Source of the DNA: Bin127 sp965203505
Lineage (GTDB): Bacteria > Chloroflexota > Dehalococcoidia > Lucifugimonadales > Lucifugimonadaceae
Direction: 5' to 3'
Assembly: GCA_965203505.1 (NCBI GenBank)
Contig: OZ241880.1
Coordinates: 1,736,001 to 1,800,000, forward strand
DNA length: 64,000 nt
Under the pieces are notes generated by a model. That model saw only the letters and a list, made by a program, of their open reading frames with translations, did not search any database and was not told the origin of the DNA. Positions 1-8,766 of the stretch are shown here, one piece after another (positions within the stretch are counted from its first letter, which is position 1; each line of letters begins with the position of its first letter). Made by a program: the position numbers and the translations under genes.

Positions 1-2667
1 TATCGGGTTTTCAGGAAGATGATTGGAGTTGACGAGCAATACCAAGTTCACGAGCTGTGGGATTGGTATGACGTCGATCCAGAGGAATACGAACCCGATT
101 ACACTACCGTTGATGGCACGCTATGGCATGACGTTTACGAAATCAAGCCCGAAACGTCGTATGAATACAGGGTCGCGGCAGTCAACCGGAACGGCGATAG
201 CGAAATGTCTGAACCTGTACAGATAACCACGGCAGCAGTTCAAGCCGACCAACGCCAATTGCCCGTGACGCCGTTCAACCTAACAGGAGAACAGACCGCA
301 GAAGGCGTGAGATTGTCTTGGGTTACACCTGACGATCCAACAATCACCGGGTTTGAAATCGAACAAACCCACGTCGATTTGGATATCGTATCGCTCAGTA
401 CCCACGAAGTCGACGGCGACCAATATTCGTTTACGGTGCCTTATCTTCGAGCAGGGGAGTTCTACAGCTTCGAAGTCAGAGCCGTCAACGACGTTGGCAT
501 CGGACACGTGTCCCAGCGCGTCCGCATCCAAGCTCCTGAGAATCCGATCGAACAGGTGCCGTTGAGGCCCTACCTAAATGACATGGTCCTTCAACCGGAC
601 TTGTTCTACCTAAGTCTCACCAACCTTTATAGCGAAGGTCCGTGGATCTACAACGTAACTCGGAAAGAGTATGCGCTTGAAGGATTTGCGACCAAGGAGA
701 GCACTTGGGGGAACGACCGGCAAGGCTTCCGCGATGAGGAAGTTACTCCATCGACGTTGTACATGTACGAATTCAAAGCTACGAACGGCGAAATTGAGAG
801 CGAGCCGCTGTATGTCATAGGGATCACCCCAAAGGTGACGAAACCAGAACGCCCCTCCAATGTCTTCGTGGGTACTGATCACGACGCGGTCAATTTCGAG
901 TGGGACCCTTCAGACGATTCTTCCATAACCCATTACCACCTCATACGATACTCATCGTACGACGGTCGACAAGTAGACGAGTTCGTGATCGATGCGCCGT
1001 CCAACAGTTACTCGGACATGGACGTGCGCCCCGACACGAGCTATTGGTATTCGATCTCGGCGATCAATCCGGCAGGACATAGCGTCAGGGCGGAAAACCT
1101 TTTTGCGAGGACTCAGATTGAGCCCGGTCGTCCACCGGCGCCGGCCAATATCAGAATTTACGCCGATTACTCGACGATCACGTTGGAGTGGGACCCCATA
1201 TCGGGTCACGACATCGTTGAGTACATCGTGTTCCGCAAAACAGTTGGACGAGATGGCGAAATTGCCGAGAAGAGTTACTCGATCCCCGGGGACCAAAACA
1301 GATGGGTGGATGAAGACGTACGCAGACCTGACGGCGGTTTCTCGACTGGTGATCACTCTTACGCGATCCTCGCAATCAACCGCAATGGCGCAGGACAGAG
1401 GTCCATTTGGTCGACTGGAAACACTTATTACTACCCAAGGGTTCCGAGCCCTCGGTTCGTGTCCGCAGACGCAACGTTTGACCGAGTGTTGCTACGTTGG
1501 GAACTGGATTGCGACAGTACGTTCCTACCGGAAGAATCCGAAACCGGCGATGTTATGGCCGTGGGAAGTGCCCCGACGATTTCGGGCTTCGCGATCTGGC
1601 GTGCCCGAACGGAAGCAATTGAAGAGCGCAGGTTATTGGTTGACGAGGTTCCATGTAACGAACAAGAATATGTCGATGACTTCCAGATCGAATCCGACGT
1701 AGCTTACCGATATGGCATCTCCGCGAAGATAGGCGCCCGGACCAGTTATCACGGTCCGGTCGAGATGGAAGTACGCACTGGCATCCCGGGGCCCCTTCCG
1801 GGACCGCCCGGCGAGTACAAGATACTCGAACATCCAGTGGAAATCTACTTTAGTTTGGCATACTCATTCGACGTGCTTGTCAGAGGATATCGAATCAATC
1901 GGACTTTGCAGAGATCGGACGGCACATCGTTCACAGAAACGTTTTACCAAGAGGGAGATCCAGGGTTTTGGCGCGACTTGACGGCGTTGCCGGGCAAGAC
2001 CTACTTCTACACATTGGCGGCGATTGGCGCGGCAGGGATCGGAGAAACAAGAGGTCTCGGGCTCGTGACCGTGCCGTACCTGTGGGATGACGAACCCGCA
2101 CCCGATATCTTGGATTCGGCTCCAGCCAACGGGAACGTTGTAATCAGGTGGTTACCGCCAGAAGACAACACCGTTCTCTATTACAAGATCCTGCGAAGAT
2201 TCGAAAGCCCTGATGGTTCCCTTGATTGGCTGGCCGTGCCGCTGGAACCCGATACGACCGTTTGGGTCGACACACCAGTGGGCGAAGCCGGATACGCATA
2301 CTACGTATGGGCAGTCGATGCCTCAGGAAGAGTCAGACGATTGGGCACACTAGAGGTGTTCGAGGGTCCCGCTCCACCTCCAAAGCCAGAGAACGTGCAA
2401 CTGTCTCCCACTCACGAATCGGTCACGCTGACTTGGGACCCGCAGGCCTCTGAATGGATTACCAGCTATGAAATCTATCGGACTGACGCGTCTTACCATC
2501 CCGTGGGCCCATCGGTCACCTTCGAAACGGGTTCAAATACCAACAGTTACGTCGACATTGATCTGAAACCGTCAAACCCATACGGATACATGATCCGCGC
2601 AATTACGCCGATGGGACCCAGCGAGTGGTCGGAATGGCAACTCATAGACACATTGCCTATACCGTAG
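1..2667 (+). CDS. Fibronectin type III repeat protein, 5' end outside window
   Basis: The frame is open from base 1, and its first residues (YRVFRKM) already read as the middle of an FnIII beta-strand, so the ATG at 19 is unlikely to be the true start. About nine FnIII-like units of 85-100 residues follow. Most begin with a proline-rich linker and a W-D/P strand such as LTLEWDP or NFEWDPSDD, and end with a tyrosine-rich YxYxVxAxN strand. The third and seventh units are weak. No enzymatic domain, anchor or sorting signal is visible in the C-terminal part, which stops just after the last repeat. FnIII arrays of this kind are usually secreted or surface adhesion or spacer modules; location and partner are inferred because the N terminus is missing. 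Confidence 0.85.
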   Translation, partial: YRVFRKMIGVDEQYQVHELWDWYDVDPEEYEPDYTTVDGTLWHDVYEIKPETSYEYRVAAVNRNGDSEMSEPVQITTAAVQADQRQLPVTPFNLTGEQTAEGVRLSWVTPDDPTITGFEIEQTHVDLDIVSLSTHEVDGDQYSFTVPYLRAGEFYSFEVRAVNDVGIGHVSQRVRIQAPENPIEQVPLRPYLNDMVLQPDLFYLSLTNLYSEGPWIYNVTRKEYALEGFATKESTWGNDRQGFRDEEVTPSTLYMYEFKATNGEIESEPLYVIGITPKVTKPERPSNVFVGTDHDAVNFEWDPSDDSSITHYHLIRYSSYDGRQVDEFVIDAPSNSYSDMDVRPDTSYWYSISAINPAGHSVRAENLFARTQIEPGRPPAPANIRIYADYSTITLEWDPISGHDIVEYIVFRKTVGRDGEIAEKSYSIPGDQNRWVDEDVRRPDGGFSTGDHSYAILAINRNGAGQRSIWSTGNTYYYPRVPSPRFVSADATFDRVLLRWELDCDSTFLPEESETGDVMAVGSAPTISGFAIWRARTEAIEERRLLVDEVPCNEQEYVDDFQIESDVAYRYGISAKIGARTSYHGPVEMEVRTGIPGPLPGPPGEYKILEHPVEIYFSLAYSFDVLVRGYRINRTLQRSDGTSFTETFYQEGDPGFWRDLTALPGKTYFYTLAAIGAAGIGETRGLGLVTVPYLWDDEPAPDILDSAPANGNVVIRWLPPEDNTVLYYKILRRFESPDGSLDWLAVPLEPDTTVWVDTPVGEAGYAYYVWAVDASGRVRRLGTLEVFEGPAPPPKPENVQLSPTHESVTLTWDPQASEWITSYEIYRTDASYHPVGPSVTFETGSNTNSYVDIDLKPSNPYGYMIRAITPMGPSEWSEWQLIDTLPIP

Positions 2668-2708
2668 AAGCGGCGAATCTATAACAGCAACGTCGGCGTT
2701 TTACCGCA

Positions 2709-3095
2709 TCACGCGGGATCGATATCAGTCTGCGAGAAGTCGTTGCCTTTGAAGAGCAGAGGTTCGCCGGAGGTTTTGGCTAGGGCGTAAGAGAAACAGT
2801 CGCCGAAGTTTAACCGTGCTGGGTGATTGCCTTTGCCGAAGCGGCGCCATGCAATGCGTGCGGCCTCGGCGTGTTCTATCGTGAAGGGAATAATTTCGAT
2901 CTCGGTTTTCGCGATGAAGTCATCAAGTTCATAACCTGCCCTCGGACCACCTTTGTTTTCAATCACGATGGACACTTCCAAATAGGTGGCAGTCGACATT
3001 CGGAGAGGTAGGGGTCCGGTCAGTTTGTTGGCGAGGTCATCAGCGTCTGCTTCGTGTAACAGGACGGCGACGATAGCTGACGAATCGACAATCAC
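2709..3095 (-). CDS. vapC: VapC-type PIN-domain ribonuclease toxin
   Basis: A 128-residue PIN-domain protein, normal length for VapC. The four acidic metal-binding positions are visible: D4 in MIVDSS, E40 in TYLEVS, D99 in NFGDCF and D119 in GNDFSQ. Members of this family cleave RNA in a Mg-dependent way and are held inactive by a VapB antitoxin. The start overlaps the stop of the upstream antitoxin by 4 bases (ATGA), as expected for translational coupling of a toxin-antitoxin operon. The RNA target cannot be read from sequence. Confidence 0.9.
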   Translation of the reverse strand: MIVDSSAIVAVLLHEADADDLANKLTGPLPLRMSTATYLEVSIVIENKGGPRAGYELDDFIAKTEIEIIPFTIEHAEAARIAWRRFGKGNHPARLNFGDCFSYALAKTSGEPLLFKGNDFSQTDIDPA

Positions 3096-3349
3096 TTGGG
3101 CATTCCGTTCTCGTCGTACAAAAGATCGTCAATATCTGCGGAAGTAAAGCCTGGTTCAACCAACTTAGCGCACCGATTGGCGATTGCTCGGATGTCGCGG
3201 AGCAAAGCTTCGCGATCGCGTTCACGCTTCAATTGATCGCGACGCTGTTTAAGTGCGATCGTGATGGCACCGGTCATGGTGTCATCGGTCATATCGGCGA
3301 CTTCGCGGGCGAGATCGCAAGTTTCTTCGTTTTTGATGTTGAGAGCCAT
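3092..3349 (-). CDS. vapB: VapB-type antitoxin (Rv0623/PSK family)
   Basis: The protein begins MALNIKNEET, the characteristic N terminus of Rv0623-type VapB antitoxins, followed by a ribbon-helix-helix-like segment (LAREVADMTDDTMTGAITIAL) and a charged C-terminal tail that would bind the PIN toxin. An in-frame ATG four codons upstream (3361) is possible, but the conserved family start is MALN. It is coupled to vapC by a 4-base overlap. A second copy of the same gene lies just upstream. Such antitoxins normally repress their own promoter together with the toxin. Confidence 0.85.
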   Translation of the reverse strand: MALNIKNEETCDLAREVADMTDDTMTGAITIALKQRRDQLKRERDREALLRDIRAIANRCAKLVEPGFTSADIDDLLYDENGMPK

Positions 3350-3421
3350 GGCTTCGGACAAGGGTAGACAAGTTTATCCGTTTCTACCTTATCATCGTCA
3401 TAATCGCATGAGGATCCATGA

Positions 3422-3679
3422 TTACACTGGCTCACCAAATTCGCCGTACATCGATTCGACGATTTCCTCTTGGGTTGGGCCGGGACCGATTTTCGCAGCG
3501 CAACGATCGCGTATGGCGCGAAGGTCCGTACGGAGGTCCTCGCGATCATGTTCGCGTTTTACTCGCTCCAAGCGTTCCGTAACAGCGATTGTTATCGCGC
3601 CCGTGACGGTATCGTCGGTGAGACCCGCAAGTTCGCGGGCGAGTTTGCAGGTCTTTTCGTTTTTGATGTTCAGAGCCAT
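3422..3679 (-). CDS. Second VapB-type antitoxin, no toxin of its own
   Basis: An 85-residue paralogue of the downstream VapB, starting MALNIKNEKT and sharing the TDDTVTGAITIAV core. Only a 72-base spacer (to the MALN start) separates it from the next vapB, and no PIN gene sits between them. The C-terminal tails of the two antitoxins differ (ESMYGEFGEPV against DDLLYDENGMPK), so they probably bind different toxins. It may be an orphan left after loss of its vapC, or an anti-addiction copy. It has the same orientation as the vapBC pair and could be co-transcribed. Confidence 0.8.
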   Translation of the reverse strand: MALNIKNEKTCKLARELAGLTDDTVTGAITIAVTERLERVKREHDREDLRTDLRAIRDRCAAKIGPGPTQEEIVESMYGEFGEPV

Positions 3680-3847
3680 AATTGCTGTTGAGGTAGACGC
3701 ATTGCTGATGCTTCTACCCTACCACCGATCGAAGATCGTTTTGCTAAACATTGTTGTCCGAGATTCGTTTGCCGATTGCAACCGATTCTTTGCGAATTGG
3801 TTCAGACGGAGCGTTTGGTCGCTGATCGCGGCTAACACGCTAGATTT

Positions 3848-4624
3848 CTACCAAGTGAAAGATTCGTATACGATGGTATAACCGTCTTGGAACCGCTCAA
3901 GCGCTTCAGCGAGGTACCGTGAATCGATGCCCAGTTGTTCAGCATCGTTGATCAGTTGAGTCAATTCCGGTAAATCGAGGATTGCGGCACGGTATAGCGC
4001 TGGTTCGTCTACATTCAAGTAATAGCAACAACGGTCATGCGCCGAAGTCGTGCCCACGCGCTCTTCGATCCACTGCCCCAATGCGTCATTGTTGAACCAC
4101 ATTCCCAAGAAATCGCTGTAGTCTAGCCGGAATTCGCTTGGCAAATCACCGTGGTTTTTGAATTTCGCAGTTTGGATAACGATTTCGTAGATTGAGATCG
4201 GGACTTCACCACCGTCGTACCTTCTTACAGCAATCATCGATTGGATCGTTACGCGCAATTCCGAACCTTCGACATCTATGTGAGGTTGTGACTTAAATGC
4301 GATCGACAGTTCTTCCGACACTACGGATCGCGCTGTTGCTTCAACATCCGGTAGGTTGTAAGTCGTCGGGATTGATTTCTCCAAAACTGCGCGCACGGTT
4401 GCTTCCGTGTCGGGTTGACCTGCGTGTGGGGGCAACGACTCAAGAACGACTGCGCGCGCGGTCGCTTCGACATTGATTTGTGCTGGTTGAGCGGGAATCG
4501 CCTCCGCTACAGCATTCCTGACCGTCGCCGCCAAATCCGGGGTTGGTTCTGACATTGGTTGCGTACAACCCGCCAACAACAATCCAATAGCGGCGAGAAT
4601 GATCGATTTCACTGCGGATTTCAT
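3848..4624 (-). CDS. Putative lipoprotein with 25-residue EATxRAV repeats
   Basis: The chosen ATG at 4624 gives a clean lipoprotein signal: MKSAVKS, a hydrophobic stretch and the lipobox LLAGC with C20. Upstream in-frame starts, including 4636 and one overlapping the malate synthase gene, put extra charged residues before the signal. A GAGAG motif lies just ahead. After the cysteine come four imperfect repeats of about 25 residues built on (V/T)EATxRAVxxE(S/E)(L/I)P. The C-terminal half is a non-repetitive, Tyr/Asp-rich domain of unknown type containing a CCYYL motif. It follows malate synthase on the same strand. Function is not recognisable; it is probably an exported membrane-anchored protein. 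Confidence 0.7.
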   Translation of the reverse strand: MKSAVKSIILAAIGLLLAGCTQPMSEPTPDLAATVRNAVAEAIPAQPAQINVEATARAVVLESLPPHAGQPDTEATVRAVLEKSIPTTYNLPDVEATARSVVSEELSIAFKSQPHIDVEGSELRVTIQSMIAVRRYDGGEVPISIYEIVIQTAKFKNHGDLPSEFRLDYSDFLGMWFNNDALGQWIEERVGTTSAHDRCCYYLNVDEPALYRAAILDLPELTQLINDAEQLGIDSRYLAEALERFQDGYTIVYESFTW

Positions 4625-4649
4625 CGAATGTGGCATCTCTCGTTTGGCA

Positions 4650-6326
4650 TTAGATCGCGTCATCCGCAGTCGCAATGGCCGCCAAATCTGCACGGCTATA
4701 GGAACCTAGCGACCTGAAGTTGAACTCGGTGTAGTTCTTGAGCCATTGCATTGATATTTTGACGGCGTCTTGGTAGCGCTGAATTGCTGCTGCGGGCGCG
4801 TTCTGACCCATCAGTCGGATGATGTCTTCGCCTTCGTCCACCATGATGGACTTGAGAAGCGAGAGGTCATGCGTGGCTCCGGTATCTTCGGCTTGGGCTT
4901 CGTGGATCACGCGTTGCGCCATCTGGGCGACGGATATTCGCGCGGTGGCGAGGTCTTCCATCAGTGCAGGTCGACGCCCTGGGCGTCCGGCAAGGCGATC
5001 GATTCCTTTGGCACCGCGACCACCGAGCCAACCCTCGACATACTCGATCAAAGTTCTGGCGTTTTGTCGCGTACCTTCCTGCGTGACAGGACCTTCAGGC
5101 GTGTCGATGTTCACCGGATAGTTGTCTGGGTTCGCCATGTCTGGAGACGGTCCCCATCCGCTGTTGCGGAGTTCCTTGAACGGGTCGCCGGCAGACTTCA
5201 TGTGGTAGATGTGAGCGACCCAACCGCGAAGGAACCCTTGTTCCGCTTCCCATATCTTGTCGCCGCGCACGGTCGCGGCAGCTTCTTCGTTCACCTCTTG
5301 ATCCCGGTGGGGCAGAGCAGTAGCCATGCCGCCGATCGGTACAGCATCGTGCTTCATGCATACAGCGACGAGGCGGCGGAAGATGTTGGCGATGAAGGGC
5401 GTGGTCGGAACTGCGACGCCGAATCTGTCAGGCCACAGGCTGGCTCGATCTGCCATCACGTATTCGAGCAGCGAAGCTTTCAGGTCCCATCGCGCGGCAT
5501 TCAAACCGGCGGCGTAGGGACCGAGTGCGTGGAGGCATTCTTCCATCGTCCAGACTAGCGGCAGAGACTCGACAAGTAGGATGCCGCGTATCGTAGCGTC
5601 CTTTAACCCGGCCACGCGGTTCTGGATCGAAGCGAATAAATCTCGGTAGAGTGCGGCCTCTTCAGGAGACTCGGTCTTAGGGATGTAGAAGTAGACGCCT
5701 TGACTGCGTGCTGCTTGTTCTTGCCCGGCGTGGTAAAGCGTCAATGCGGTGCCTAGAATGCTCGCCGAGACTGGTGAACCATCGACCGTCAGATCAGGAT
5801 CATCCAAGTGCAGGCCGCGCTCCCGGTGCATGAAGAAGGGGATGTCGCCACCTTGTATCGAGTAGTGTCGATCCCGTGCTTCGTTGTAGAAGGTCAGAGA
5901 TCGGTCTACAGCGCCTTTGCGGTTGCGAGCGGCGAGTAGCGTATCCGACAAGATGTGGCTCGCCGAGTCTTCGTCATCGTCGAGGTCTCCCTCGGCTCTC
6001 TCACCCTCGGGTCCCGGATTCAACGCGTTTATGAACATCGACGTCATGTGCGCGGGTCCCGAAATTTCGATGCCGGGGTTCCAAAGCTCGTCAGGCATAT
6101 CCGGGACGGACCAGTCCGTCGTGGTAGCCGTGCTCGGAGCGAGATGTCCCGGTTGTACGCCGCGTTTCACAGCCGCGTCGATCATGTCGATTCGCGCCTC
6201 GCGTAAGCCCGCGATGCGTTCCCCGAACTCATCTTGGAGTGAAGCGACAAGCCCCTTCAGTTCGTCCGTAAGGATGTCGTCCCAATCACCTTGAGCGTTG
6301 AATTGAACCCTATCTGCGTCTGCCAT
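4650..6326 (-). CDS. aceB: Malate synthase, A-type
   Basis: 558 residues, close to the 530-560 usual for malate synthase A. It condenses glyoxylate with acetyl-CoA to malate. Family landmarks are in order: the HRERGLHLDD loop (R168 region), the IPKTES strand, the metal-ligand region VES (E253), AGLNAARWD (D281) and the catalytic-base motif MEDLATARIS (D458). The C-terminal helical plug is present. No isocitrate lyase gene is seen in the window, so glyoxylate here more plausibly comes from the glycolate oxidase encoded elsewhere in the window. The downstream lipoprotein ORF overlaps only if its longest start is used. Confidence 0.9.
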   Translation of the reverse strand: MADADRVQFNAQGDWDDILTDELKGLVASLQDEFGERIAGLREARIDMIDAAVKRGVQPGHLAPSTATTTDWSVPDMPDELWNPGIEISGPAHMTSMFINALNPGPEGERAEGDLDDDEDSASHILSDTLLAARNRKGAVDRSLTFYNEARDRHYSIQGGDIPFFMHRERGLHLDDPDLTVDGSPVSASILGTALTLYHAGQEQAARSQGVYFYIPKTESPEEAALYRDLFASIQNRVAGLKDATIRGILLVESLPLVWTMEECLHALGPYAAGLNAARWDLKASLLEYVMADRASLWPDRFGVAVPTTPFIANIFRRLVAVCMKHDAVPIGGMATALPHRDQEVNEEAAATVRGDKIWEAEQGFLRGWVAHIYHMKSAGDPFKELRNSGWGPSPDMANPDNYPVNIDTPEGPVTQEGTRQNARTLIEYVEGWLGGRGAKGIDRLAGRPGRRPALMEDLATARISVAQMAQRVIHEAQAEDTGATHDLSLLKSIMVDEGEDIIRLMGQNAPAAAIQRYQDAVKISMQWLKNYTEFNFRSLGSYSRADLAAIATADDAI

Positions 6327-6453
6327 ATTCCCCTCGTTTGACCAATCGATTGATTTTGGTGTCGTGTTTCAAGCGAATCAACATCTTACAACGTGAACAT
6401 TCCCACCTGAACCGTGTTAGGACCAAACGCTACCTTTGCGGTAGCAAAGAAAA

Positions 6454-6482
6454 CGGCCCCACGTCGTTTCAACGTGGGGCCG
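6454..6482 (-). terminator. Rho-independent terminator of rpoD
   Basis: A perfect 11 bp inverted repeat (CGGCCCCACGT at 6454-6464, its complement at 6472-6482) with a 7-base loop. Read on the minus strand it is followed by TTTTCTTT. It lies 40 bases past the rpoD stop codon, in the right orientation. Confidence 0.9.
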
Positions 6483-6522
6483 TCTAACCTTGCTTCGCCG
6501 TCCGCGTCAGCGGAGTTGACCA

Positions 6523-8367
6523 TCAGTTGAGATGCTCTTTCATCTCCCAGACTGCTCGACTGCGTTGAAGTGTCTTGAGTGCGGTGCGCTCGATTTGGCG
6601 GATCCGCTCTCGGGTAAGATCCATGCGGCACCCGATCTCTTCGAGTGTGTACTCTTTGCCATCCTTGAGTCCGAATCGCAGGATGAGAACCTCGCGATCC
6701 CGTTCCTCAAGTTCGTTGAGGATGTTCGAGATGTCGTTGCTCAAGAGTCGTTGCGCCGTCTCTTCTGGCGGCGCTAGAGCGTCGCGGTCGGGCAGGAGGT
6801 CGCCAAGCTCGTTGTCGCCGTCTTCGCCGACGGGAGTTTCGAGCGACATCGGCTCCTGACCGTTCTTGAGAACGTCGGTAACCTTCTCAACCGTCATCTC
6901 CACGCGCTCGGCGATCTCCTCGATCGTCGGCTTGCGGTCGTACTCCTGCGCGAGTTCACGTGATGCTCGACGAACCTTGTTCAGCGCTTCGTACATGTGC
7001 ACCGGGATGCGAACAGTTCGAGACTGGTCCGCGATCGCCCGTGTGACGCCTTGGCGAATCCACCACGTGGCGTAGGTGCTAAATTTGAAGCCTTTTCGGT
7101 AGTCGAACTTGTCGATAGCTCGCATCAGGCCGATGTTGCCTTCCTGGATCAAGTCCTCGAAGGTCAGACCACGGTTGGTGTATTTCTTCGCGACGCTAAC
7201 GACGAGACGCAAGTTGGCTTTACCCAAGTGGTCGCGCGATCGGTCACCGTCGTTGCGGATGGATCCAAGATGCGATTCGAGGATCGAACGGGCTTCGGCG
7301 AGATAGGACTCGTGCCAAGGTTCAATGCCCTCTTCGACGGTCAAGTCTTCAAGCTTAAGCTCAGGCGGCATCACCAGACCCAAATCGTGAGGCAAGAGGC
7401 TTGAAAGGATCGCAAGCTCGCGCACGAGCAGACTGGCTTTGTCCAGACGTCGCTTGGCTCGTGCGTCTTTAGTGTTTAGCTTCTGAGCCTTTTTGCCACG
7501 GCCCTTCTGAGCGGTCTCGTCAAATACACCAAACCTGTCCATCAAGTTGGTGTTCTCGTAGATCTCGAGCGTGTCGGTAAGGTAGCGCAACAGCAACTCG
7601 TAGGGCGGGAGCTTGCTAAGGTCCTTGACCTGCGTGTCCCGCGCTGCGTTGATCATGGCGCGGTATTCGAAATCAGTGAGCAACTGCTCAAGCGTGACGG
7701 GTTTCGGCTTCGCCATGTAAGTGGCGATCTGATCCGCGATTGGTGCAAGCCTGCTCAAGCGGCGCAACACGACGGCGACAACGTCTACCGCATCAACGAT
7801 GGAAGGGTTGTCAGGCAACTGGTCGCGGTTGCGCGGGTACTCTTTGAATCCGTAAACCGTCAACAGGGTGCCGCGGATATCCCATTCGATCCGCTCGAGC
7901 CAGTTGGCAGACTCGACACGCTGAGAAAGCATGCCTTCGTCAGCCTTGCTCAGTAGTTGAACGTCTCCGATCTCGCGGAGATACATGCGCACGTTGTCAT
8001 CGGTCGCAGAATCGTCTGTGCCGGCGGCCGGATTGATTTCCGGCCCTTCTTCTCGGGCGGCTTCCCATACTTCCAACTCGGTCGAACCAGTTGCGGCCTT
8101 CATGGAAGGGGAACCATCATCGGCATCATCCGACGAGAGATCAGCGAAGTTGAACGTCCTACCGTCGCCACTTTCGGACATAACGGCGGAACCAGTTTCG
8201 TTTGTGGTCAACTCCGCATCCTCGTCGGATGCGTCGTCAACTTGGGTGTTGCGAATCGTCACCAATTGTTGGGGTCCCTTTCGTTCACTCGCTATTCGAG
8301 TTTGCTGCTTTGTTAGCCAAATAGGTTTTCGACGTGGTTTTGCGGTTGCCAATCCTTGGGGGATCAA
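6523..8367 (-). CDS. rpoD: RNA polymerase sigma factor RpoD (group 1 sigma-70)
   Basis: All diagnostic regions are present: region 1.2 (DDNVRMYLREIGDVQLL, about 121-155), a long non-conserved insert (about 155-360), region 2 with GKANLRLVVSVAKKY and TYATWWIRQGVTRAI (380-450), region 3 (460-535) and region 4 with the helix-turn-helix TLEEIGCRMDLTRERIRQIE (573-593). The complete set plus the insert marks it as the primary sigma factor rather than an alternative one. The furthest start is a TTG without a clear Shine-Dalgarno sequence; a GTG at 8262 preceded by AAAGGGA is a credible alternative and removes only a non-conserved acidic leader. A strong terminator follows the gene. Confidence 0.93.
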   Translation of the reverse strand: MIPQGLATAKPRRKPIWLTKQQTRIASERKGPQQLVTIRNTQVDDASDEDAELTTNETGSAVMSESGDGRTFNFADLSSDDADDGSPSMKAATGSTELEVWEAAREEGPEINPAAGTDDSATDDNVRMYLREIGDVQLLSKADEGMLSQRVESANWLERIEWDIRGTLLTVYGFKEYPRNRDQLPDNPSIVDAVDVVAVVLRRLSRLAPIADQIATYMAKPKPVTLEQLLTDFEYRAMINAARDTQVKDLSKLPPYELLLRYLTDTLEIYENTNLMDRFGVFDETAQKGRGKKAQKLNTKDARAKRRLDKASLLVRELAILSSLLPHDLGLVMPPELKLEDLTVEEGIEPWHESYLAEARSILESHLGSIRNDGDRSRDHLGKANLRLVVSVAKKYTNRGLTFEDLIQEGNIGLMRAIDKFDYRKGFKFSTYATWWIRQGVTRAIADQSRTVRIPVHMYEALNKVRRASRELAQEYDRKPTIEEIAERVEMTVEKVTDVLKNGQEPMSLETPVGEDGDNELGDLLPDRDALAPPEETAQRLLSNDISNILNELEERDREVLILRFGLKDGKEYTLEEIGCRMDLTRERIRQIERTALKTLQRSRAVWEMKEHLN

Positions 8368-8766
8368 CTATTATTCGGTGAAACGCGGCGGACGCTCAAG
8401 AAGCAGGTTGTCTTAGAGGTTCGGTTGCTCTTGCCCTTACGGGGGAGCTGCCGAGGATCTGCAAAAGACGTGCTTCGCCCATTTTCTACGTTTACAGGTA
8501 CCCTCTTCTAGGTGTTACGACGCGTGTTCATGCAAAGTTTCGTTTTTGGTTCGAAATTGACCGCGCACGAGTCCGCGATTAGACCATGAAACTTAACGAG
8601 CGCGGAAGTTCCGAGTTTAGCACACCACACAACTTTGTGTGTTTCGCGCGTCGATAGATTTACTCGTTCGTTTGGTCCCGCATCGACCGCGAGAATCGCC
8701 TAAAAGCCAGCAATTCTCGTCAACGGATGTGCAGGCGCAATAGTCTTGGACCGTCGAAATCTTGGT
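8368..8766. other. 400 bp intergenic region upstream of rpoD
   Basis: No protein frame of convincing composition was seen on either strand. It should contain the rpoD promoter (minus strand). The only structure noted is a 16-base palindrome at 8626-8641 (CACACAA-CT-TTGTGTG). No tRNA or known small RNA was recognised by eye. Confidence 0.5.

Noticed and set aside
8368..8766. A small RNA such as RNase P or 6S RNA upstream of rpoD
   Set aside because: Conserved landmark sequences of these RNAs were looked for by eye and not found; only a short palindrome was noted.
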